Shown piece by piece: positions 1-4,674 of a DNA stretch of 6,573 nucleotides. The translations under genes were made by a program, and so were the position numbers. Where the stretch lies: assembly GCA_025354965.1 (NCBI GenBank), contig JANXLW010000279.1:1-6573 (forward strand), given 5' to 3'. The stretch is from Betaproteobacteria bacterium. GTDB taxonomy: Bacteria > Pseudomonadota > Gammaproteobacteria > Burkholderiales > Burkholderiaceae_C. Every line of letters begins with the position of its first letter. Positions within the stretch are counted from its first letter, which is position 1. The notes beneath the pieces are model-generated. The model saw nothing but the letters and a program-made list of their open reading frames with translations. It was not told the origin of the DNA and ran no database searches.

Positions 1-1
1 C

Positions 2-400
2 GACCCGGTCTCTCAAGCGGCCGGCACCATCACCACCGGCTGGATCGCCGCGCAAAACCACGAGCGCTTTTTGGCCACGCTGCAAACCGGCGTCATGGGC
101 GCCAGCGCCACGCTGGACGGCAAGCTGCAGCAGGCCCAAGACAGCGGCGGCACCGGGGCGAAAGACGTCACCGGCAAGGCCATCGCGCAGATCCTCAAGG
201 CCAGCGGCGACAACAAGCAGGCGCTTATCAACCTGCGGGCCGAAGAGCTGGACCTGGCCAACAACTTCACCTACTTTCGCTTGAGCATGACGGTCGGCAC
301 CGCCGCCAGCCTGATCAGCGCCGTGGTGCAAGGCGGTGTCGCCCGCAACCTGCCCGCCAGCGGCCTGAACCAGGCCGGCACGGTGCAAAACATCAGCTAA
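2..400 (+). CDS. Phage capsid-region structural protein, C-terminal part (5' end outside window)
   Basis: The reading frame is open from the first bases of the window and stops with TAA at 398-400, leaving 132 visible residues; the true start lies upstream. The visible protein begins around DPVSQAAGTITTGW and includes a segment reading GTGAKDVTGKAIAQIL, then KQALINLRAEELDL, then FTYFRLSMTVGTAAS. This pattern resembles small conserved virion proteins encoded between the major capsid gene and the head-tail connector gene in siphoviruses and prophages of Burkholderiales. Their exact role, perhaps head decoration or minor capsid component, is not established as far as I know. There is no signal peptide or clear membrane segment in the visible part. 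The frame has an internal TTG at 71, but upstream codons continue in the same style without a break, so I treat it as a 5'-truncated gene. The family resemblance is recalled, not searched. Confidence 0.75.
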   Translation, partial: DPVSQAAGTITTGWIAAQNHERFLATLQTGVMGASATLDGKLQQAQDSGGTGAKDVTGKAIAQILKASGDNKQALINLRAEELDLANNFTYFRLSMTVGTAASLISAVVQGGVARNLPASGLNQAGTVQNIS

Positions 401-423
401 GTCGGCTGACACAGCCCCCAACC

Positions 424-453
424 CCCGGGCCGCTGCACGCGCGGCGGCTCGGG
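424..453 (+). other. Strong intergenic RNA hairpin without T-tract
   Basis: The arms 424-436 and 441-453 pair over 13 positions (11 Watson-Crick pairs and two G-T wobbles, 428/449 and 434/443) around a 4-base loop ACGC. It lies in the 81-base gap between the capsid-region gene and the connector gene. It is followed by a C-rich stretch, not a T-tract, so it is not a standard intrinsic terminator. It could stabilise the 3' end of the upstream capsid message, be a processing site, or dampen translation into the next gene, which has no good Shine-Dalgarno. The pairing is seen directly; the role is inference. Confidence 0.6.
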
Positions 454-481
454 CCCCATTCCCCACCCCCAAAGCACCACC

Positions 482-1342
482 ATGCCGCTTGACCGCATCA
501 CCCTGCCGGCCGCGCTGCCGCTGCATGCCAATGCGCTGGCCGACCACGTGCGGCAAGACGTCGGCACCGACACCGAGCTGCTGCTGGGTTGCCTGCGCAG
601 CGCGCGCGACTTTGCCGAGGCGCGCTGCAACCGCACGCTCATCGCCACCCGCTACAAGCTCACCCTGGACGCCTTCCCGCAGGGCGGCGGCATTCTGGGC
701 ACCTACGCGCCCTTCACCCTGCCGCCCAACGCCATCCTGCTTGAACGCGGGCCGGTGCTCAAGCTCGTCAGCATCAAGTACCTGGACATGAGCGGCACCC
801 AGCAGCTGCTGGCCGCCACAGAATACGCCGTCAGCCTGGCCGGGCAGCTGGGCCGCGTCACGCCCGCGTTTGGCAAAGTGTGGCCGGCCAACACCCTGCC
901 GCAGATCGGCGCGGTCGAGGTCACCTTCGACGCGGGCGACGCCACCGGCATCACGGTAGACCCGGCCAGCGACACCGTCAGCATTACCGGCGGCCTGTGG
1001 CGCACGCTCACCGTGGGCGATGCGCTGCGCTTCAGCAACAGCGGCGGCGTGCTGCCTTCGCCCCTGGTGCCAGACACCGACTACTACGTGCAGGCGCTGC
1101 CCACGTCCACCAGCTTCAAGCTGGCCGCCACGGCGGGCGGCAGCGTCATCGACATCACCGCCGCCGGCAGCGGCCAGAGCTACCTGGGCGTGGTGCCTGA
1201 CGGCGTCTGCAGCTGGATGAAGCTGCGCATCGGCGGCCTGTACGAAAACCGCGAAGACGCCATGGTGGTGCAGCGCGGCACGCTGTTCGAGGTGCCCTAC
1301 ATGGACAACTTGCTCGACAGCTTCCGTCAGCCCCTGTATTAA
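482..1342 (+). CDS. Head-tail connector, phiE125 gp8 / HK97 gp6-like, with internal insertion
   Basis: A 286-residue protein starting ATG at 482 and stopping TAA at 1340-1342. Proteins of this family form the adaptor ring under the portal, bridging the DNA-filled head and the tail. The N-terminal half has the expected form: an alpha-helical stretch with LLLGCLRSARDFAEARCNR at about residues 35-53, then the beta segment LLERGPVLKLVSIKYLDMSG (about 82-101) and a C-terminal WMKLRIGGLYENREDAM helix, matching the typical 'lYenRe' ending. Family members are usually around 190-210 residues. This one is longer because about 80 residues (roughly 157-237), rich in T, S, G and V and predicted beta, sit between VTFDAGDAT and VPDGVCSW. 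No good ribosome binding site precedes the ATG; a strong hairpin and C-rich tract lie upstream. The head-tail adaptor gene follows after 12 bases. Confidence 0.85.
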   Translation: MPLDRITLPAALPLHANALADHVRQDVGTDTELLLGCLRSARDFAEARCNRTLIATRYKLTLDAFPQGGGILGTYAPFTLPPNAILLERGPVLKLVSIKYLDMSGTQQLLAATEYAVSLAGQLGRVTPAFGKVWPANTLPQIGAVEVTFDAGDATGITVDPASDTVSITGGLWRTLTVGDALRFSNSGGVLPSPLVPDTDYYVQALPTSTSFKLAATAGGSVIDITAAGSGQSYLGVVPDGVCSWMKLRIGGLYENREDAMVVQRGTLFEVPYMDNLLDSFRQPLY

Positions 1343-1354
1343 CCCGAGCACAGC

Positions 1355-1681
1355 ATGCAAGCCGGCACCCTGTACGAAACCCTCAGCATCGAGCAAAAGC
1401 TCGTCATTCGGGGGGTGGACTTTGGTGAAGAGCAGATCAGCTGGGTGCCCTTTGCCCAGTCGATTCGCGGCAACATCAACGACACCGGCGGCGTCGAAGT
1501 CATCAACGACGGCCTGCGCGTCATGCGGCGCGATGTGCACGTGCTGATCCGGTGGCGCCCAGGCGTGCTGACCGACATGCGCGTCAAGACGCCCAGCGGT
1601 CGCGTGCTGCAGATCCTCAATGCGCTCGAAGTGCCACGCCGGCGCGGCCTCATCCTCAATTGCCAGGAAATGAGCGTCTAA
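1355..1681 (+). CDS. Phage head-tail adaptor (head closure, Phage_H_T_join type)
   Basis: A 108-residue protein, the usual length for this family, which includes SPP1 gp16 and HK97 gp7-like proteins that close the neck and stop DNA leaking from the filled head. The start is ATG at 1355 (MQAGTLYETLSIEQ), 12 bases after the connector stop; the only Shine-Dalgarno-like bases are a weak GAG at 1346-1348. The features fit a small beta-barrel: WVPFAQSIRGNI near residues 30-41, then DVHVLIRWRPGVLTDMRVK, then the pattern GRVLQILNALEVPRRRGLIL near the C-terminus. In this family that ending usually reads like 'yrI..v.....r.r.l.l.c.e', and here LILNCQEMSV closes the protein. Gene order between connector and gp10-like gene supports the call. 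The gp10-like gene starts 2 bases after the stop codon. Confidence 0.85.
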   Translation: MQAGTLYETLSIEQKLVIRGVDFGEEQISWVPFAQSIRGNINDTGGVEVINDGLRVMRRDVHVLIRWRPGVLTDMRVKTPSGRVLQILNALEVPRRRGLILNCQEMSV

Positions 1682-1683
1682 CC

Positions 1684-2229
1684 ATGCCCGACCTTTTTGA
1701 CATCAAGGGCGGCAAAGAGCTGGCCGAAGCGCTCAGCACCCTGCCCGACAAGCTGGCCCGCAACATCCTGCGCGGGGCCATGCGCGCCGGTGCCGCCAAA
1801 TACCGCAACCGCGCCCGCGACATCTGCCCCATCGAGCCGCCCAGCGCGGCCAATGCCTACAAAAAAACCCTGGGCTGGTCGCCCGGCGCGCTCAAGCGCA
1901 GCCTGCGGGTTGGCGTGCGGGTTCAGCCCGGTGGCACGGTGCTGGCGACCGTCAAGGCCGGCAACAAGGTGGCCTACTACGCCCACATGGTCGAGTTTGG
2001 CACCGCCGCCCACTGGATCAAGCCCAAAAACGCCAAGGCCCTGGTGATTGGCGGCAACCTGCGCGAAGCCGTCCACCACCCCGGCGCGCGCAAAAACCCC
2101 TTCATGCGCCTCACGTTTGACAGCGGCGCTCAGGAGGCCGTGGACGCCGTGGCCGACTACATCCGCCAGCGGCTCACCGTCGAGGGCCTGAACACCCCCG
2201 ACACAAGCAACGCAGGCGCGCAGACATGA
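1684..2229 (+). CDS. HK97 gp10-like phage protein (neck/tail completion)
   Basis: A 181-residue protein, somewhat longer than many gp10-like proteins (roughly 110-160). I chose ATG 1684 because it directly follows the adaptor stop and gives MPDLFDIKGGKELAEALSTL, the usual family start ('i.Gl.el...l..lp'); the same frame is open further upstream only through the adaptor gene. Hallmarks are LARNILRGAMRAGAAKYRNRAR (about 22-43), AYYAHMVEFGTAAHWI in the middle (the family's YA..vEfGT motif), and HHPGARKNPFMRLTFD, matching its typical 'hPG....PFmrpA.d'. The protein is thought to act at the head-tail junction or in tail completion. An AGGA at 1665-1668 is rather far upstream for an ideal ribosome binding site, so coupling to the adaptor is likely. 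The stop TGA overlaps the next start in an ATGA (2226-2229). Confidence 0.87.
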   Translation: MPDLFDIKGGKELAEALSTLPDKLARNILRGAMRAGAAKYRNRARDICPIEPPSAANAYKKTLGWSPGALKRSLRVGVRVQPGGTVLATVKAGNKVAYYAHMVEFGTAAHWIKPKNAKALVIGGNLREAVHHPGARKNPFMRLTFDSGAQEAVDAVADYIRQRLTVEGLNTPDTSNAGAQT

Positions 2230-2630
2230 GCGCCGAGAAGGTCATCCACACCCTGCTGGTGGGCGCCAGCGCCGTCACGGCCGTGGCCGGCACGCGCATC
2301 TACCCCGGCGAGCTGCCCCAGGGCGCCACGCTGCCCGCGCTGGGCGTCAGCCACCTCAGCAGCGCCGAGCTGGACACCATCAGCAAGGCGGCAGGCTACA
2401 GCCTGATGGAGTCGCGCATCGAGGTCACCGTGCTGGCCTATGACTACGCCAGCCTCAAAAGCCTGCTGCGCCTGGTGCGCCAGGCGTGCAACTACCAGGC
2501 CGGCGTTATTGCCGGCTACCTCGTCACCAGCATCCGCCGCGAGCTGGTCGGCCCGGACATGCGCGACAGCGACCTGGGCATCTACACCCAAACCATAGAT
2601 TTCACCGTGATCTGGCAAGACCCTGCCTGA
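2226..2630 (+). CDS. DUF3168-type tail terminator / tail completion protein
   Basis: A 134-residue protein beginning ATG at 2226, overlapping the previous stop by ATGA, which points to translational coupling. The sequence shows the family pattern: an N-terminal helix VIHTLLVGASAVTAVAG, then TRIYPGELPQGATLPALGVS (the 'ri.p..lPqga.lPalvy' motif, about residues 24-43), a middle with ESRIEVTVLAYDYASLKSLLRLVRQA, and a C-terminal beta segment ending TIDFTVIWQDPA. DUF3168 proteins resemble lambda gpU and SPP1 gp17, which cap the finished tail tube and join it to the head. The length fits the family. After the stop at 2628-2630 the close packing breaks: 60 bases with a terminator-like hairpin separate it from the tail tube gene. 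Confidence 0.85.
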   Translation: MSAEKVIHTLLVGASAVTAVAGTRIYPGELPQGATLPALGVSHLSSAELDTISKAAGYSLMESRIEVTVLAYDYASLKSLLRLVRQACNYQAGVIAGYLVTSIRRELVGPDMRDSDLGIYTQTIDFTVIWQDPA

Positions 2631-2650
2631 TCGGCAACCCCGTTTTCATC

Positions 2651-2677
2651 AGCCCGCCCGCCTGTGCGGGCTTTTTT
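2651..2677 (+). terminator. Intrinsic terminator-like hairpin before tail tube gene
   Basis: GC-rich arms AGCCCGC (2651-2657) and GCGGGCT (2666-2672) pair over 7 bases with an 8-base loop; an alternative pairs 2656-2661 with 2666-2671 around a 4-base loop. A run of six T follows at 2672-2677. This is the classic shape of a rho-independent terminator on the plus strand. It lies 20 bases after the tail terminator gene and only a few bases before the ribosome binding site of the tail tube gene. No clear promoter is visible between it and the tail tube gene, so partial read-through or late antitermination must be assumed. The structure is seen; activity is inferred. Confidence 0.65.
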
Positions 2678-2680
2678 ATT

Positions 2681-2686
2681 GGAGAG
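2681..2686 (+). promoter_or_regulatory. Ribosome binding site of the tail tube gene
   Basis: GGAGAG lies 4-6 bases before ATG 2691 and immediately after the terminator's T-tract. It decides the start: an in-frame upstream start at 2664 would place the initiator inside the hairpin and add nine residues unlike the family. It is one of only two good Shine-Dalgarno sequences in the window, in line with the high copy number of tail tube protein. Confidence 0.75.
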
Positions 2687-2690
2687 CACC

Positions 2691-3905
2691 ATGACTCTGG
2701 CAACCGGCCTGTTCAAGCAGGTCAAATACAAACTCGAAACCACCTTTGGCATCATTCCGGCGGCCTCGGCCTCGCAGCTGCTGCGCCGGGTCGAGTCCAC
2801 GCTCGACATGAGCAAGGACACCTATCCGTCGCAGGAAATCCGCTCTGATCTGCAGCGCAGCGACTTCCGCCACGGCGTGCGCCGCGTCAAGGGCGTCCTC
2901 AAGGGCGAGCTCTCGCCCAAGACCTATTCCGACTTCATCGGCGCGGCCGTCAAAAAGCTGTTTGCGGCGGGCGTGGCGGCTTCTGGCGCCGGCATCACCA
3001 TCGCCGCCGGCAGTGGCACCAGCTGGACGGTGACGCGCGCTGCCGGCAGCTACCTCACCGACGGCTTCAAAATCGGCGACGTCATCCGCCTGAGCGTCGG
3101 CACCTTCAACGCGGCCAACATCAATAAAAATCTGTTCATCACCGCGCTCACCGCCACGGTGGCCACGATCACGGTTTTGAACGGCGTGGCCATGGTGGCT
3201 GAAGGCCCCATCTCCGGCAGCACCGTCACGGTGACCGGCAAGAAGACCTTCATCCCCACATCCGGCCATCTGGACCAGAGTTTCAGCGTCGAGCATTGGT
3301 ACAGCGACCTCGGCCAGAGCGAGGTCTTCAGCGGCTGCAAGGTCGACAAGGTGGACTTCAGCTTGCCGCCCACCGGCATGGCCACCATCTCGGTGGACCT
3401 GACGGGCCAGAACGAAACCACCGCCACGGCGGAATACTTCACCACCCCCACGGCGGTCACCACCACCGCCGTGCTGGCGTCGGTCAACGGCGTGCTGCGG
3501 GCCAATGGCAGCGTCATCGCCACCGTGACGGGGCTGAGCATCGCCATCGACCCGGCCTTCAGCGGCGACCCGGTGGTCGGCAGCAACGTGGTGCCCAACC
3601 TGTTCCCCGGCACGGTGCACGTGTCGGGCCAGTTCACCGCCTACTTTGACAGCGCCACGCTGCGTGACTCGTTCCTGAACGAAACCGAGATCGACCTGGC
3701 CGTCGTCTTCAGCGCCGACAACACCGCTGCGGCGGACTTTTTAACCCTGGTGCTGCCGCGCATCAAAGTCGGCGGTGCCAGCAAAAACGACGGGCAGGGC
3801 GGCATTGTGCAGACCTTCCCGTTCGAGGCCCTCATCAACAACAACGGCGGCGCCGGCATCGCCACCGAAAAAACCACCATCAGCATCCAGGACAGCGCAG
3901 CATGA
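2691..3905 (+). CDS. Phage tail tube protein (major tail protein)
   Basis: A 404-residue protein from ATG 2691 to TGA 3903-3905. Its start, TLATGLFKQVKYKLETTFG, followed by LLRRVESTLDMSKDTYPSQEI and RSDFRHGVRRVKGVLKGELSP, is typical of the long tail tube proteins of temperate siphoviruses (Phage_tube_2-like). It would polymerise as stacked rings around the tape measure protein to form the tail tube. Residues 101-187 form a Thr/Val/Gly-rich beta segment containing FKIGDVIRLS, which looks like an extra module. Residues about 192-250 return to the core (HLDQSFSVEHWYSDLGQSEV, then GCKVDKVDFSLPPTGMATIS). The C-terminal part, with FTAYFDSATLRDSFLNETEI and LVLPRIKVGG, again fits tail tube families, and the end EKTTISIQDSAA is a typical last strand. 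A good ribosome binding site precedes it; the stop overlaps the next start in ATGA. The Thr-rich stretch at about residues 240-258 is low complexity. Confidence 0.88.
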   Translation: MTLATGLFKQVKYKLETTFGIIPAASASQLLRRVESTLDMSKDTYPSQEIRSDLQRSDFRHGVRRVKGVLKGELSPKTYSDFIGAAVKKLFAAGVAASGAGITIAAGSGTSWTVTRAAGSYLTDGFKIGDVIRLSVGTFNAANINKNLFITALTATVATITVLNGVAMVAEGPISGSTVTVTGKKTFIPTSGHLDQSFSVEHWYSDLGQSEVFSGCKVDKVDFSLPPTGMATISVDLTGQNETTATAEYFTTPTAVTTTAVLASVNGVLRANGSVIATVTGLSIAIDPAFSGDPVVGSNVVPNLFPGTVHVSGQFTAYFDSATLRDSFLNETEIDLAVVFSADNTAAADFLTLVLPRIKVGGASKNDGQGGIVQTFPFEALINNNGGAGIATEKTTISIQDSAA

Positions 3906-4327
3906 ACGACACCACCCCCACCCCCGGCTTCGACCTCAACGACTTCGACAACATCACTTCGGCCGAGTGCGCCATCACCCACCCGCTCAACGGGCAGCCT
4001 ACGGGCAACACCGTCACGCTGGCCGGACCCGAGCACCCGGTGCGCCAAAAGTTTCTGCTGGACCGCAGCCGCGCGCTGCGTGCCCAGGTTCGCAAGACGG
4101 GCAAGCTCGAAGTAACGGACCCGGCTGACGAACACGACAGCGAGACAGACTTTCTGATTGTCTGCACGCTGGGCTGGCAACTCACCGCAGGCGGCCAGCC
4201 GCTGGCCTTCAGTGCCGACGCCGCCCGCGCGCTCTACATCGACGCGCGCCGCCAGTGGCTGCGCGCCCAGCTGGTGGCGGCGCTGGAGCAGACCGACCTT
4301 TTTATTCGCGGCTCCAGCGCGAGCTAA
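3902..4327 (+). CDS. Tail assembly chaperone, short form (lambda G-like)
   Basis: A 141-residue protein starting ATG 3902 inside the ATGA overlap with the tail tube stop, and ending TAA 4325-4327. In lambda-like phages gpG binds the tape measure protein and keeps it soluble during tail assembly. The position between tail tube and tape measure, the size, and the overlapping second frame support this role more than sequence does. Visible features are an acidic, low-complexity N-terminus (FDLNDFDNITSAE), HPVRQKFLLDRSRALRAQVR in the middle, and a helical C-terminal half with AARALYIDARRQWLRAQLVAALEQTDLF. Near the 3' end the codons CTT TTT (4298-4303) form a probable slip site leading to the second frame. 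Weak AGGA at 3889-3892 is the only Shine-Dalgarno candidate, so coupling to the tail tube gene is likely. Confidence 0.78.
   Translation: MNDTTPTPGFDLNDFDNITSAECAITHPLNGQPTGNTVTLAGPEHPVRQKFLLDRSRALRAQVRKTGKLEVTDPADEHDSETDFLIVCTLGWQLTAGGQPLAFSADAARALYIDARRQWLRAQLVAALEQTDLFIRGSSAS
4297..4304 (+). promoter_or_regulatory. Putative -1 frameshift slip site (CCTTTTTA)
   Basis: In the zero frame this reads C CTT TTT A. A slip of -1 keeps TTT pairing with TTT in the A site but moves the P-site Leu codon CTT onto CCT, so the heptamer is imperfect compared with lambda's GGGAAAG. The five-T run at 4299-4303 is the only homopolymer run of that length in the region where both frames are open (4129-4327). 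A 9-bp inverted repeat begins 13 bases downstream. The site is inferred from frame geometry, not from protein data. Confidence 0.6.
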
Positions 4328-4662
4328 GCGAGTGCGCGCGGGCTGAATTCGAGCTCGCGCAGCGCCAGGGCGACGGAGCCACCCTGCGCACGCACCTGCA
4401 ACGCCTGCAGGCGGCCACCGGCAAGACCGACGAGCGCCTGCGCATCGAATGGCCGGCCGCCGGCCAGCCACTGTGGGACATCTTTGTCGCGCTCAACGCC
4501 AGCCGGCCCGCAGGCATGGCGCTGGGCGCCATCCCGTTCAGCGAAGTGGCCGCCTGGTGCCAATTGCACGGCCAGCAGCTCACCCCGTGGGAACTGCAAA
4601 CCCTACGCGTCTTTGACCGCCTCGCGCTTGAGGCGGCAGACAAAAACAAATCATCCGATTGA
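4303..4662 (+). CDS. Tail assembly chaperone extension (T-like frame), reached by -1 frameshift
   Basis: This is the -1 frame downstream of the G-like gene, open from 4129 and ending TGA 4660-4662. Joined to the upstream frame at 4303 it adds 119 residues, giving a fusion of about 253 residues (GT-like; join of 3902-4303 and 4303-4662). The added part starts YSRLQRELSECARAEFELAQ, then HLQRLQAATGKTDERLRIEWP, and ends with a helical domain containing PLWDIFVALNASRPAGMALG and AIPFSEVAAWCQLHGQQLTP, the latter resembling T-domain endings ('pI...ei.aw..l.g..l...e'). In lambda the T part recruits tail tube protein to the gpG-coated tape measure. The only early start in this frame, GTG at 4255, lacks a ribosome binding site and encodes a low-complexity alanine/glycine lead, so independent translation is less likely. 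A separate T gene cannot be fully excluded. Confidence 0.75.
   Translation, partial: YSRLQRELSECARAEFELAQRQGDGATLRTHLQRLQAATGKTDERLRIEWPAAGQPLWDIFVALNASRPAGMALGAIPFSEVAAWCQLHGQQLTPWELQTLRVFDRLALEAADKNKSSD
4317..4360 (+). other. Inverted repeat downstream of the slip site
   Basis: GCGCGAGCT at 4317-4325 is perfectly complementary to AGCTCGCGC at 4352-4360, giving a 9-bp GC-rich stem with a 26-base loop. It begins 13 bases after the slip site and overlaps the stop codon of the short chaperone form, where a ribosome-stalling structure would be expected. The distance is longer than the usual 5-9 bases, and alternative pairings exist in this GC-rich stretch, so a role as frameshift stimulator is only suggested. 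Confidence 0.4.
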
Positions 4663-4668
4663 AGGGAG
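4662..4668 (+). promoter_or_regulatory. Ribosome binding site of the tape measure gene
   Basis: AAGGGAG ends 6 bases before ATG 4675 and begins on the last base of the chaperone stop codon. This clear Shine-Dalgarno sequence fixes the tape measure start and shows that the tape measure gene can be translated on its own, whatever the outcome of frameshifting upstream. Confidence 0.75.
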
Positions 4669-4674
4669 TCCACC

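Noticed and set aside
1552..1683. Upstream in-frame extension of the gp10-like gene from a GTG at 1552.
   Set aside because: It lies entirely within the head-tail adaptor gene in another frame and gives a low-complexity Arg/Ala/Pro lead; ATG 1684 yields the usual family start.
3449..3473. A perfect 9-bp inverted repeat with a 7-base loop inside the tail tube gene.
   Set aside because: It falls in a Thr/Ala/Val-repetitive coding stretch where ACC/GCC/GTG codons readily produce complementary arms; no reason to assign a regulatory role.
2676..3620. A 314-codon open frame on the minus strand opposite the tail tube gene.
   Set aside because: His/Gly/Asp/Arg-rich composition typical of an antisense shadow of Val/Ala/Thr codons; no family resemblance, and it ends against the start of a clear plus-strand gene.
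4255..4302. Independent start (GTG 4255) for the T-like chaperone frame.
   Set aside because: No ribosome binding site, low-complexity Ala/Gly translation upstream of the slip point, and the -1 geometry strongly favours a frameshift product.
3641..4471. Minus-strand open frame opposite the tail tube end and the chaperones.
   Set aside because: Composition is Arg/Ala/Gly-biased without motifs and it runs across three real plus-strand genes.
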